IMG/VR virus record: IMGVR_UViG_3300042923_001092
Span: 43,582 to 107,581 of that record
Reading direction: 5' to 3' (one strand)
Length of the DNA stretch: 64,000 bases
DNA from: a virus
This document shows, piece by piece, positions 40,866 to 48,560 of the stretch; position 1 is the stretch's first letter, and the number at the start of each line of letters is the position of its first letter. The notes under the pieces are model-generated. The model was given only the letters and a program-made list of their open reading frames with translations, had not been told where the DNA came from and did not search any database. The translations under genes and the position numbers were made by a program.

Positions 40866-40945
40866 TGATGCTTTAGACAGTCATTAGAACTTTTATTTTA
40901 TTTATGGTATTTTTACCTTAAAGCATAATTTAAATACTCTATTTA

Positions 40946-40970
40946 GGGTCTAAAATAGGCTTAATTATAT
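40946..40970 (+). repeat. Dispersed intergenic repeat, copy 2
   Basis: GGGTCTAAAATAGGCTTAAT matches the second half of the repeat, and its first half (GCTTTAGACAGTC) occurs separately at 40869-40882. The surrounding noncoding gap 40866-41026 holds these pieces and a pairing of ATACTCTATTT (40935-40945) with AAATAGAGTAT across the next promoter. Confidence 0.5.
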
Positions 40971-41026
40971 CAATAATTAGTTTTTATAAACATTAAATAT
41001 AATTTTTAATTCTGAATAAAAAGATA

Positions 41027-41055
41027 TTTACAAATAGAGTATAGAATATTATAAT
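41027..41055 (+). promoter_or_regulatory. Class B promoter (TTTACA-N17-TATAAT)
   Basis: TTTACA at 41027 and TATAAT at 41050, 40 bases before the second paralogue gene. Confidence 0.75.
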
Positions 41056-41094
41056 TAAACTGTAAGGTTAAATAAATCAAATGGAGGTTATTAA

Positions 41095-41742
41095 ATGGCT
41101 AATACTAAAGCAACAAATAAAAGTAATAAAGCTAAAGCAAATACCAATCAGAAAAAGCAAGAATCTAAAGAAGTAATTAAACCTGCAGATCAATCTTTAG
41201 AATCTAAAGAGGTTGTAGAAGAAGTTACAAAAGAGGTTACAGAAGTTAAAGAAGAAATTGTAGAAGAAAAGAAAGATACTGAGACTAAAACTGATAACAA
41301 AAAATTAACAGAAGAAGAAAAAGAGAAAGTCAAAAAGGAAGCAGAAGCTGCTCAAAAACTATATGATGCTATTCTTTTGGAAATTGAAAAAATTATTCCA
41401 AAAGATAAGTTTAAAAGCAAAACAAATAATTCTGGAGTAACATTCTTTGGTACTGAAGGTACTAGGGCATTTAAAGTAGTAAAAGCAAAGAAAGGTGTTA
41501 AGCTTGAACTTAATGTTCCGGTATCTAAAGTTGAAAACTTAACAATATTAACAGAAAAAGAGGCTTCTGAAAAGCATATGGGAACTTGTAGATGGATTTA
41601 TATTGGAGATGATATCAAAACTATAAAAAATCTAATAAAGGAAGCTGTTGAAAAATACGAACCTAAAAAACGTTCTGATTCTAAAGAAGAAAAGGATAAA
41701 AGGGAAGCTAAAGAAAAAGAAACTAAAGAAAGTAAAGAATAA
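41095..41742 (+). CDS. Lys/Glu-rich protein with conserved C-terminal domain (paralogue 2 of 3)
   Basis: Residues 1-80 are a low-complexity Lys/Asn/Glu/Val-rich arm. Residues 85-190 are the domain shared with 7720 and 60869: KSKTNNSGVTFFGTEGTRAFKVVKAKKGVKLELNV, then KHMGTCRWIYIGDD and LIKEAVEKY. A charged tail follows. It lacks the zinc ribbon of paralogue 1. Probably an abundant nucleic-acid- or chromatin-like protein. The function is not known. Confidence 0.8.
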   Translation: MANTKATNKSNKAKANTNQKKQESKEVIKPADQSLESKEVVEEVTKEVTEVKEEIVEEKKDTETKTDNKKLTEEEKEKVKKEAEAAQKLYDAILLEIEKIIPKDKFKSKTNNSGVTFFGTEGTRAFKVVKAKKGVKLELNVPVSKVENLTILTEKEASEKHMGTCRWIYIGDDIKTIKNLIKEAVEKYEPKKRSDSKEEKDKREAKEKETKESKE

Positions 41743-41748
41743 ATATAA

Positions 41749-41846
41749 GGGCTGTGTTATCGAGGAGCATTCCTCAATTGTAAACATTCAATTTTTCTTC
41801 TTAAAGTCCAAGAGAATTTGGTCAATGCTCTTGGATAACACAGCCC
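41749..41846 (+). repeat. Long imperfect hairpin downstream of paralogue 2
   Basis: GGGCTGTGTTATC pairs with GATAACACAGCCC (13 bp), and GAGCATT/AATGCTC continues the stem inside. A competing inner hairpin CCAAGAG/CTCTTGG also exists. No gene lies inside. It is probably a processed RNA 3' end. Confidence 0.7.
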
Positions 41847-41853
41847 AAATTTT

Positions 41854-41878
41854 AAGGTCTATTTAATGGACCTTTTTA
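41854..41878 (+). terminator. Rho-independent terminator
   Basis: AAGGTC pairs with GACCTT around a 9-base loop and is followed by T-rich sequence. Confidence 0.72.
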
Positions 41879-41885
41879 TTTTTGA

Positions 41886-41914
41886 GTTAATTTGTATTTT
41901 CTATATGATATAAT
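41886..41914 (+). promoter_or_regulatory. Class A promoter of a tandem A+B pair
   Basis: GTTAAT at 41886 and TATAAT at 41909. A class B promoter follows 52 bases downstream, so the next gene can be read in both programmes. Confidence 0.7.
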
Positions 41915-41937
41915 ATAAAATAGGTGATTAAAAGTAT

Positions 41938-41966
41938 TTTACAATTTGAGAATAGAATGGTATAAT
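41938..41966 (+). promoter_or_regulatory. Class B promoter of the tandem pair
   Basis: TTTACA at 41938 and TATAAT at 41961. The whole promoter from TTTTACA to ATATAT is identical to that at 51965. Confidence 0.8.
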
Positions 41967-41996
41967 TTATATATAAACTTAAGGAGGAATTTAAAA

Positions 41997-42392
41997 TTGA
42001 GTGATGTTTTAAAAGAAACATTCGATAATTTATTTAATAATCTTGATACTTATGAAGTAATGCCTAAAATGGTAGAAAAAGTAACAAGTGATGTTATTCA
42101 TTCTGAATTTGATGGAATGAAAGAACATAGTATTTGTTACCATATATCCGGAATGGTAGATATAATTTTAGCTGCTAAACAGTCATTAAGTTTATTAGTT
42201 ATAGAATCAAAAATATTAGATATAGATTTAGAATCCGAAATGGATGCAGAACAGTATCTAAAATTAACAAAACTGATTGATGCATTTAAAAAGAATGATT
42301 GCATTTGTGAAAATGTAGAATCAAAAGAAATTTCAAATGGTTATTTCGAAGTAAGATGTAAAGACTGTGGCCGAACTTGGGTTGATGGTTGA
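41997..42392 (+). CDS. Hypothetical protein with C-terminal zinc ribbon, 131 aa
   Basis: TTG 41997 is taken as start because AAGGAGG lies 9 bases upstream and any earlier start would precede the transcript. Helical body, then CICENV...VRCKDCGRTWVDG, a zinc ribbon. Function unknown. Confidence 0.74.
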   Translation: MSDVLKETFDNLFNNLDTYEVMPKMVEKVTSDVIHSEFDGMKEHSICYHISGMVDIILAAKQSLSLLVIESKILDIDLESEMDAEQYLKLTKLIDAFKKNDCICENVESKEISNGYFEVRCKDCGRTWVDG

Positions 42393-42420
42393 ACATAGAA
42401 AAAATAATAGGAGGTATAAG

Positions 42421-42870
42421 ATGGTAAAGAAAATTTTAATTGCACCTCATCCAATCCTTAAAAAAGTATGCGAAGAAGTACAGGATTTTAATGAGGAAGT
42501 AAAAACCGAAGCATTAGATTTAGAGGAAACATTAAAAGCTAACTTAAGAAAAGCAGTAGGACTTGCAGCCAGTCAAATAGGTTATATACATAGAATCATA
42601 GCATTTATGGATCTTAAAGATGGAAATGTAATATCTATGATTAATCCGGTAATAACTTATTATTCTAAAGATGATATGATTCATGAATTTGAAGCCTGTG
42701 TGAGTTATCCAGGCAAGAGGAAAAAGATATATAGAGCTAAAGAAATTGTAGTTGAAGGATATTCTCATTCTGGTGTTCCAATCAAATATTCAATGGAAGA
42801 TTTACAGGCCAGGATAATACAGCATGAGGTTGATCATTTAAACGGCAAATGTAGAGTGTCTATGAGATAA
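42421..42870 (+). CDS. def: Peptide deformylase
   Basis: ATG 42421 follows AGGAGG. Motif 1 is GLAASQIG (47-54), motif 2 EACVS with metal ligand Cys93 (family usual EGCLS), motif 3 QHEVDHLNG with His135, Glu136, His139. At 149 aa it is a minimal, C-terminally trimmed type as found in phages. It removes the formyl group from nascent proteins and may replace host deformylase during infection. Confidence 0.9.
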   Translation: MVKKILIAPHPILKKVCEEVQDFNEEVKTEALDLEETLKANLRKAVGLAASQIGYIHRIIAFMDLKDGNVISMINPVITYYSKDDMIHEFEACVSYPGKRKKIYRAKEIVVEGYSHSGVPIKYSMEDLQARIIQHEVDHLNGKCRVSMR

Positions 42871-42880
42871 GGAGGCAGCA

Positions 42881-42943
42881 ATGAGAGTAAGTGGTAGAAT
42901 GAAGAAAATTAAAAAGGAGGAGAAAAAGAATGCCAAGATTTGA
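42881..42943 (+). CDS. Possible 20-aa basic peptide
   Basis: ATG 42881 has a good AAGGAGG, and the frame gives a Lys/Arg-rich peptide whose stop overlaps the next gene by 14 bases. It also contains the next ribosome site, so it may be a coupling leader rather than a functional peptide. Confidence 0.35.
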   Translation: MRVSGRMKKIKKEEKKNAKI

Positions 42944-43220
42944 AAAGAAAAATCGCAATGAGCCTACTGTACAAGAGCTTAAAGATTTATTTGAAAGAAT
43001 GATTGATGATGGTATGGGAGATCATACAGTAAGACTATGGCATCAACCAAGCTGGCCATTTTTATTAAGTATTGGTAAAGTAGCTACAGTTTATGAAGAA
43101 GAGTTGGATGAAGATGATCCAGAGTATGATGAAAATGCAAATAAGTTTGTTTATCTTTGTGAAGGAAGACAGTTATGCTACGGACCTAAAAAAGATGAAC
43201 TTGAAGAATATGGGGGTTGA
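42930..43220 (+). CDS. Hypothetical acidic protein, 96 aa
   Basis: PTVQELKDLFERMIDDGMGDHTVRLWHQPSWPFLLSIGKVATVYEE: helical then beta, ending in an acidic segment and a Cys/Tyr-rich strand. Similar short proteins are common in large phages, but I cannot name the family. Confidence 0.75.
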   Translation: MPRFEKKNRNEPTVQELKDLFERMIDDGMGDHTVRLWHQPSWPFLLSIGKVATVYEEELDEDDPEYDENANKFVYLCEGRQLCYGPKKDELEEYGG

Positions 43221-43222
43221 TT

Positions 43223-43483
43223 ATGCAAAAAATCAAAAAACAAACTATGTCACAGCCAGTACAAGTAGCTCAACAAAAGAAATCGTCAGCAATCAATAGA
43301 TCTGAAAGGCCTACTGCTAAATCAAGTGGCTCTCTTTCTGGTTTGATTGATAACGCAAAGAAAGCTTTAAAAAAGGCCGGTTTCAAGGCACAAGCTGATG
43401 AAATGGAAGACAGGTGCTTAGATTCTGGAGACTATGATGAAGTGCTTTCTATCTTAAATGAATATGTAATTATTGATGATTAA
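43223..43483 (+). CDS. Small hypothetical protein, 86 aa
   Basis: ATG 43223 follows GGGGG. The N-terminal 40 residues are Gln/Ser/Lys-rich and probably disordered. The C-terminal half (LIDNAKKALKKAGFKAQADEMEDRCLDSGDYDEVLSILNEYV) is a compact helical domain of a type common in phage proteins. Function unknown. Confidence 0.75.
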   Translation: MQKIKKQTMSQPVQVAQQKKSSAINRSERPTAKSSGSLSGLIDNAKKALKKAGFKAQADEMEDRCLDSGDYDEVLSILNEYVIIDD

Positions 43484-43489
43484 TAATCT

Positions 43490-43520
43490 AAGGATTGGCT
43501 AACAACCAATCCTTTCTTTT
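43490..43520 (+). terminator. Rho-independent terminator
   Basis: AAGGATTGG pairs with CCAATCCTT around a 7-base loop, followed by TCTTTTT. Confidence 0.88.
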
Positions 43521-43530
43521 TAAAAAGTAA

Positions 43531-43559
43531 TTTACAAAATGATTCTATTATATTATAAT
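43531..43559 (+). promoter_or_regulatory. Class B promoter (TTTACA-N17-TATAAT)
   Basis: TTTACA at 43531 and TATAAT at 43554, just after the terminator, in front of the SSB gene. Confidence 0.78.
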
Positions 43560-43595
43560 TATATTATAAACAAAGGAAAGGAAAGGTATAAGATA

Positions 43596-44234
43596 ATGGG
43601 AAATTACGAAGCAGTTATTTTTAAAAACAATCAAGTAAGAATGGTAGGGGAGGTGATATCTGATTTTAGTTATAGTCATGTAACATTTGGTGAAGGTTTT
43701 TATGTAGTTAATGTAGCCGTTGAAAGATTAAGTACATATGTGGATATTATACCGGTTATGGTATCTGAGCGGTTAGTAGATATAAAAAATGACTTTAAAG
43801 GTCTTTGGGTAGAAATTACCGGACAGTTTAGATCTTACAGTAACCATGAAGATGGTAAAAATAAGTTAGTTCTTTCAGTATTTGCCAGAGAGTTTAAAGA
43901 GGCGGCTGAGGAGCTTAAAGTTGCTAATTCAATTTTTATAGATGGGTTTGTCTGCAAGCCTCCTATTTATAGAAAGACTCCTCTTGGAAGAGAAATTTCT
44001 GACTTGTTAATTGCGGTTAACAGGCCTTATGGTAAAAGTGATTATATTCCATGTGTCTGCTGGGGAAGAGATGCAAGATTTGCGGAAAATCTTATAGTTG
44101 GTGACAGGATAGCAGTAAATGGAAGAATCCAATGCAGAGAATATATTAAAAAACTTGAGAATGACATTGCAGAAACAAGAATAGCTTATGAAGTATCAGC
44201 GGCTACTATTGCATATTCTGTTGGAGAGGAGTAA
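43596..44234 (+). CDS. Single-stranded DNA-binding protein with two OB folds (clostridial type)
   Basis: Two tandem OB folds: residues 10-95 (NQVRMVGEVISDFSYSHV, WVEITGQFRSYSNHEDGKNKLVLSVFA) and 108-185 (IFIDGFVCKPPIYRKTPLGREISDLLIAVNR, YIPCVCWGRDARFAENL, GRIQCREY). This arrangement is the chromosomal SSB-like protein typical of Lachnospiraceae and related Clostridia, so it was probably captured from a host. It is separate from the gp32-like candidate at 20633. Confidence 0.85.
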   Translation: MGNYEAVIFKNNQVRMVGEVISDFSYSHVTFGEGFYVVNVAVERLSTYVDIIPVMVSERLVDIKNDFKGLWVEITGQFRSYSNHEDGKNKLVLSVFAREFKEAAEELKVANSIFIDGFVCKPPIYRKTPLGREISDLLIAVNRPYGKSDYIPCVCWGRDARFAENLIVGDRIAVNGRIQCREYIKKLENDIAETRIAYEVSAATIAYSVGEE

Positions 44235-44235
44235 C

Positions 44236-44652
44236 ATGGAAGGTGATTTTCTTTGGGAGCAATGGTGTATTAAAAACAATCTCCCTAAAACTTATGAAGA
44301 AATGAAAAAGTCTTATTGTAATATATCTACTGAACTTGCTGATGAAGTTTGGGATAGCCAGTTAGATAAATATGCAAGAGATGGTTCTAAAAAAATAATA
44401 AGGTATTGTGATTCTGATCATCTTGCTTTTGTTTATGATTTATATAAAACTACAGAAAAGGCTGGAATATCTGTAATCACAATAGACGATAAAAATCTTT
44501 GCAAGTATTTTGTCGTTGCAACTCTAAATAATGAGAGTTTTGTAATCAACATTACAGATATGGATGCAATCGATAAACCAAGGTTTATAGCTGGTGTATT
44601 ATCAAATAATTTTACCGGAATTGATGGCATAGAAATTTATAAAAAGATATAG
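44236..44652 (+). CDS. Hypothetical protein, 138 aa
   Basis: ATG 44236 follows GAGAGGAG, one base after the SSB stop. N-terminal WEQWCIKNNLPKTYEEM, then an alpha/beta domain. Unrecognised. Likely co-expressed with SSB. Confidence 0.75.
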   Translation: MEGDFLWEQWCIKNNLPKTYEEMKKSYCNISTELADEVWDSQLDKYARDGSKKIIRYCDSDHLAFVYDLYKTTEKAGISVITIDDKNLCKYFVVATLNNESFVINITDMDAIDKPRFIAGVLSNNFTGIDGIEIYKKI

Positions 44653-44660
44653 GAGGGATT

Positions 44661-44798
44661 ATGGAAGTTTTATTAGCAATATTTTTCGCATTCATAATAG
44701 CTTTAGTATTTGGATATATTGCTAGTAGCATCGCAAGAGTATGGGGTCATATTAAATCTAGTGACCCCGACGGTGCTTCTGATGAATATATTGAATAA
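44661..44798 (+). CDS. Single-pass membrane peptide, 45 aa
   Basis: ATG 44661 follows AGGAGGG. Residues 3-25 form one hydrophobic helix, with a short polar, acidic tail. Function unknown. Confidence 0.68.
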   Translation: MEVLLAIFFAFIIALVFGYIASSIARVWGHIKSSDPDGASDEYIE

Positions 44799-44814
44799 TT
44801 AATGCATTGCAGGA

Positions 44815-44843
44815 GTTAATTTTAATTGTCTTGTTAATATAAT
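44815..44843 (+). promoter_or_regulatory. Class A promoter (GTTAAT-N17-TATAAT)
   Basis: GTTAATTTTAATTG at 44815 and TATAAT at 44838, upstream of the MazF-like and sigma genes. It is the rightmost class A site seen. Confidence 0.68.
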
Positions 44844-44861
44844 AATATTTAGGAGGATAAA

Positions 44862-45878
44862 ATGTCGAAAAGAATAGTAGAAGGTAGTATCTGTCAGAGA
44901 GGACAAGTATGGTGGATACCTGAAAATGAAAACGAAACAAGGAATGCTATAAATAATCCAAATAATAGTGTTACAGCAAAATCAAGAACATATCTTATAG
45001 TTTCTTGTAAAGAAAATAATGAAATGTCAACTACTATAAATTGTGTAGTGGTATCAACAAAAGCATTTGATTATTATCCTATGCATGTACCTTTTGAGTT
45101 TGGTGGTGTTCAGCAGATGGTACAATGTGAGCAGATAAGAACATTTGATATAAGAGAATTTACAAGATTAAAAGCATATTATAAATTCTCTTTAACACAA
45201 GCTTTAATGGATAGAGTTAATATTGCATTAATCGGTCAGCTTGAACTAAATAATTGCATCCCCGGTTATTCATCAATTATGAGCATGATCGAAAATATAG
45301 CTAAGATTAAAGCTGAGGAAATGAAGAATATGTACAGACAAGCAACTGAAGATGACGTTGCTGATCTTGCTGCTAAGGTTGAATCGATGCTTAAACCATC
45401 TGCAAATGATATTGTCAAAAAACCAGAAACCAAACCAGATGCTGTTTATGCTTCAAATAGCAGCAATAAAAGTGCTATCGAATATTCCAATTCAAAACAT
45501 CAAACTAAGTCTGTATCAGGGTCTAACAATGTAACAAACAGGCAAAATCAGGTTGATAAGTTTAATAACAAATATGATAAGTCAAATAATGGAAATATCC
45601 AAAGCAGAGGTTTTAACACTGTTTTGCCTCCCGGATTTAAGCTGGAACCAGAAACAAAAACAGTAGAAACTAAAAAGCCTGAATCTATCCAAAAACAAAC
45701 AGAAGAGAAAAAAGTTTCTAAACCTAATGGGAGAAATAGTTGGGATGAAAAAACCGTCAAACAATTCTTGGCAGACTGCGAAAAACTTTCTCCAGAAGAA
45801 ATAGCTAGTACTTATAACTTAAAAGATAAAAAGACTGTATATCAATACAAGTATAAGTTTCAGCAGTTACAATTCTAG
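44862..45878 (+). CDS. MazF/PemK-like domain fused to linker and C-terminal HTH
   Basis: Residues 8-130 follow the MazF/PemK fold: QRGQVWWIP, SRTYLIVSCKENNEMSTTINCVVVSTKA, HVPFEFGGVQQMVQCEQIRTFDIREF. The usual RPxLIVS strand is SRTYLIVS. A disordered Ser/Asn/Lys linker (about 175-290) leads to a C-terminal helical element EEIASTYNLKDKKTVYQYKYKF, like a small HTH. No antitoxin gene adjoins it; instead a sigma factor gene follows. It may be a regulatory RNA endonuclease or a repurposed, non-toxic DNA-binding protein. Confidence 0.72.
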   Translation: MSKRIVEGSICQRGQVWWIPENENETRNAINNPNNSVTAKSRTYLIVSCKENNEMSTTINCVVVSTKAFDYYPMHVPFEFGGVQQMVQCEQIRTFDIREFTRLKAYYKFSLTQALMDRVNIALIGQLELNNCIPGYSSIMSMIENIAKIKAEEMKNMYRQATEDDVADLAAKVESMLKPSANDIVKKPETKPDAVYASNSSNKSAIEYSNSKHQTKSVSGSNNVTNRQNQVDKFNNKYDKSNNGNIQSRGFNTVLPPGFKLEPETKTVETKKPESIQKQTEEKKVSKPNGRNSWDEKTVKQFLADCEKLSPEEIASTYNLKDKKTVYQYKYKFQQLQF

Positions 45879-45895
45879 CAAAGGAGGAGGTTAAG

Positions 45896-46615
45896 ATGAA
45901 CCTCAGTCTACCAAAGGACAAACAACATCTAGTTATTAACAATATGCAACTAGTTTATCATATTGCAAGAAAGAATATTAAACCTCCACAAGATGAGTTT
46001 GAAGATTATGTTCAGGAGGGTATGATTGGTTTAATAAAAAGCGCTATAAGATTTGATGAATCGAGAGGTTATAGCTTCAGTACATATGCTTTTCCAGTAA
46101 TTATAGGAGCTATGAAAAGATACAGAAGAGATAATACAATGGTAAGTATGCCAAGGAATCATTATTCAGATTATATTAGGATTGTTACTTATAAAAATTC
46201 TCATAAAGATGCACAAAAAGATGAAATAATTAAAGAACTTGGTTTAACAACATATAAATTTAAAGCAGCAATGCAATATTTTGACTGTGACAGTCTTGAT
46301 AGAAATGTGAGCGATGATCTTAATAGTCCTGTAAGCATTGTTGATACAATATCAGGAGAAGATGCATATGAAGCTCTTCACGGGATGCTAGTTGAAGAAA
46401 GTATTATAGAGATATTAGAAAAAACTTTAAAATTTGCTTCAAAACAGCACAGAGCAGTATATGAAGAATTTTTCTATCCATTACTATTTGGAGAAAAGGT
46501 TTCTCAGATGGACATAGGAGCCAAATATGGAATATCCCAAGTTCAAGTCTCTAGAATAATTAATAAATATAATGAACTGCTTAAACAACATCTTGTATTT
46601 AATGAAATTTTATAA
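45896..46615 (+). CDS. SigF/SigG/SigB-type sigma factor
   Basis: Region 2 is clear: FEDYVQEGMIGLIKSAIRFDESRGYSFSTYAFPVIIGAMKRYRRDN, with a following MVSMPRNHYSDY region 3 start. Region 4 has the HTH VSQMDIGAKYGISQVQVSRIINKYNELL. The 239 aa size matches the sporulation sigma factors SigF and SigG. It would redirect RNA polymerase during infection or sporulation. It follows the MazF-HTH gene by 17 bases with an AGGAGGAGG site. Confidence 0.88.
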   Translation: MNLSLPKDKQHLVINNMQLVYHIARKNIKPPQDEFEDYVQEGMIGLIKSAIRFDESRGYSFSTYAFPVIIGAMKRYRRDNTMVSMPRNHYSDYIRIVTYKNSHKDAQKDEIIKELGLTTYKFKAAMQYFDCDSLDRNVSDDLNSPVSIVDTISGEDAYEALHGMLVEESIIEILEKTLKFASKQHRAVYEEFFYPLLFGEKVSQMDIGAKYGISQVQVSRIINKYNELLKQHLVFNEIL

Positions 46616-46625
46616 GGAGGCGGGT

Positions 46626-46961
46626 ATGAAATTATTTAAGATTTTATATCTAAAAAAATGGTCTAAACCATATAAAACAGATATGTATATGTGGAAAAGT
46701 TTCTTTATATTAAAAAAGAAAGACAAAACTCCAAAGATAAATAGTAAGAAATATAAGAAATTCGAGAAACAGTTAACAAAATATGGATACGTTCTTGAAC
46801 CAGTTATTGTTTCTCGCGAATCATTTTCATCAAGATATGTAATAAGAAATAATGTTGAAATTTATCATCTTCTTGCTAGTAAGGGCTTTGCAAAAATACC
46901 TATAAAAATAAAGAATAAAGAAAGGAATTCAAAATATGATCGAATCTATTCAGTTTATTAA
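46626..46961 (+). CDS. ParB-N-like small protein, 111 aa
   Basis: ATG 46626 follows AAGGAGG. YVLEPVIVSRESFSSRYVIRNNVEIYHLLASKGFAKIPIKI resembles the ParB/Srx-type nucleotide-binding fold (PIxVxxxxxxYxIxDGxHRxxAxxxxGxxxIPV), but the catalytic DGxHR is replaced by RNNVE. Probably a degenerate or altered ParB-like domain. Confidence 0.62.
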   Translation: MKLFKILYLKKWSKPYKTDMYMWKSFFILKKKDKTPKINSKKYKKFEKQLTKYGYVLEPVIVSRESFSSRYVIRNNVEIYHLLASKGFAKIPIKIKNKERNSKYDRIYSVY

Positions 46962-47259
46962 TTTCAAGGATAAAATAGAAGGTAAAGAAGGTATTGTAAT
47001 TCTTGGAGCAGGAGGAGAATTACAAGAATGGGTTTCAGGTATTTGTTCCTTATTAAATGAGTCAGGAGTGACTAATGAAACTAATGAAGATCTCATTTTT
47101 CCGGAACAATACAAGCTTATTACAACCGGTGGCAGAACTGATCTTGCATTAGTAGTAAATTTTGATTTAGTTAGCGCTGGATTAGCAATATGGAGAATTA
47201 AATTTGGTGATTGTAGTTGGATATCTGATTACATCACAAATTATGCAAAACATCATTAA
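46936..47259 (+). CDS. Hypothetical protein, 107 aa
   Basis: GIVILGAGGELQEWVSGICSLLNESG and YKLITTGGRTDLALVVNFD look like a conserved small alpha/beta protein of gut phages and clostridia, but I cannot name the family. It overlaps the previous gene by 26 bases. Confidence 0.75.
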   Translation: MIESIQFINFKDKIEGKEGIVILGAGGELQEWVSGICSLLNESGVTNETNEDLIFPEQYKLITTGGRTDLALVVNFDLVSAGLAIWRIKFGDCSWISDYITNYAKHH

Positions 47260-47269
47260 GGAGGTAATT

Positions 47270-47575
47270 ATGCTTTGGCAATGGACACATCCTGACTTTA
47301 CTTATAGTCATTCTTATGTATATTCGTTGTTATCTATGAAAACAAAATTTATAAAGGAAGGATATGATAAAATGTATACTGTTAAAAATTTTAAAACTAA
47401 AAAAGCACTCAAAGAGGCTGTAGCATCTGGTGAAGAGGTTACGTTATTTGCACCAGGTCTTGGAACTCCAAAAGAAAATGGAACTGAACATGTTGAAGGC
47501 CCTCATTATCCGGCAGCACATTCTTGGTATGCTGAAGTTGAAGTAAAAAATGGAAAGGTTATAAAGGTTAAATAA
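47270..47575 (+). CDS. Small hypothetical protein, 101 or 67 aa
   Basis: ATG 47270 follows AAGGAGG, and an internal ATG 47372 with AAGGAAGG could give the 67-residue form MYTVKNFKTKKALKEAV... which looks like a complete domain by itself. PHYPAAHSWYAEVEVKNGKV is its conserved-looking core. Both starts may be used. Function unknown. Confidence 0.72.
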   Translation: MLWQWTHPDFTYSHSYVYSLLSMKTKFIKEGYDKMYTVKNFKTKKALKEAVASGEEVTLFAPGLGTPKENGTEHVEGPHYPAAHSWYAEVEVKNGKVIKVK

Positions 47576-47932
47576 ATGAAAAATGTAGGAAGACCTAGAA
47601 GATCTAAGTTCGATCCCTACATAGAAGAGATATCAGATCTGTTAAAGACTGGATTAAGTATTAATAAAGTTGCAGATCTGATATCAATTTATTTTGACGA
47701 TCCAGTAGACATGAGTGCACTTTATGCTTTTGCTTATAGTAGAGGTTTGGATCGTAGAGTAACGCAGGGTGGAACTAATAAAAATTATTCAATACCAAAT
47801 TGTAATAAATGTAAAGAATGTATCAAAGTGCTTAATACACATGATAGTGAAATGTTATTATGCTTTAAGGCTAAAAGATTGATTAGTAAAACATGTAAAA
47901 CAAGTCCAATGTGGTGTGATAAAAGAAAATAA
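47576..47932 (+). CDS. HTH and Cys-cluster protein, 118 aa
   Basis: RPRRSKFDPYIEEISDLLKTGLSINKVADLIS resembles a resolvase-type HTH for DNA binding. The C-terminal half has CNKCKEC, CFKAKRLISKTCKTSPMWC, probably a zinc site. It starts directly after the previous stop. Possibly a small transcription regulator. Confidence 0.72.
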   Translation: MKNVGRPRRSKFDPYIEEISDLLKTGLSINKVADLISIYFDDPVDMSALYAFAYSRGLDRRVTQGGTNKNYSIPNCNKCKECIKVLNTHDSEMLLCFKAKRLISKTCKTSPMWCDKRK

Positions 47933-47944
47933 ACTTAACAATTC

Positions 47945-47984
47945 CTAAATTCTATAGGATTTCGTCTTGTCTTATAGAATTTAG
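47945..47984 (+). repeat. 12-bp perfect inverted repeat
   Basis: CTAAATTCTATA (47945-47956) pairs exactly with 47973-47984 around a 16-base loop, followed by TTTATAT. It lies between two genes and may act as a weak terminator or processing site. Confidence 0.65.
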
Positions 47985-48016
47985 TTTATATAGATAATTA
48001 AGATAAGGAGGTTAAA

Positions 48017-48184
48017 ATGAATGTATTAGGAATTATATTAATTATTCTATTTTTTTTAATGATGTTTGTCTATTTATTTGGAGCTGTTGGAGAAAAAGAT
48101 CATGAATTAAGAAGACATTATATAATGGCGACATTAGTAACTGCAGTTATAATACTTATAATCTATTTTTTAGGAGGAAATTAA
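48017..48184 (+). CDS. Two-helix membrane protein, 55 aa
   Basis: ATG 48017 follows AAGGAGG. Hydrophobic helices at about 4-24 and 36-54 with a charged loop EKDHELRRH between. Function unknown. Confidence 0.7.
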   Translation: MNVLGIILIILFFLMMFVYLFGAVGEKDHELRRHYIMATLVTAVIILIIYFLGGN

Positions 48185-48185
48185 C

Positions 48186-48560
48186 ATGGATGGTAATACA
48201 TACCAAGCATTAGCAATGAGAACAAATGATGGTAAAGCAGCAGAAAGGCTAAATGCTTACTTAGATAGTAGTAATTTTACTGATCCTGCCGGAATATTAA
48301 ATGCAGCTCTTGGGTTAACTGGAGAAGTTGGTGAGCTTGAAGATATGATAAAGAAACATATCTTTCATCAAAAGCCTATTGACGAAGATCATGTAAAAAG
48401 AGAGATCGGAGATATTTGTTGGTACATTGCTATGGTATGCGAGTCTGCAGGATATGATTTAGATGAGATTATGCAGATGAATGTTGACAAACTGAGGGCA
48501 AGATATCCAGAGGGCTTTGACGTAGTTAGAGCCAATAACAGGGCTACTACTGATAATTAA
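48186..48560 (+). CDS. MazG-like nucleotide pyrophosphohydrolase
   Basis: The all-alpha NTP pyrophosphatase pattern GLTGEVGELEDMIKKH (ExxE metal pair) and REIGDICWYIAMV (ExxD pair) is complete. At 124 aa it is the short single-domain type common in phages. It hydrolyses NTPs/dNTPs and may lower (p)ppGpp or abnormal nucleotides. Its stop overlaps the regulatory hairpin that follows. Confidence 0.9.
   Translation: MDGNTYQALAMRTNDGKAAERLNAYLDSSNFTDPAGILNAALGLTGEVGELEDMIKKHIFHQKPIDEDHVKREIGDICWYIAMVCESAGYDLDEIMQMNVDKLRARYPEGFDVVRANNRATTDN

Noticed and set aside
46626-46961. A ParB partition protein
   Set aside because: Only a degenerate N-terminal-like fold is seen. The DGxHR signature, the HTH domain and any ParA neighbour are missing.
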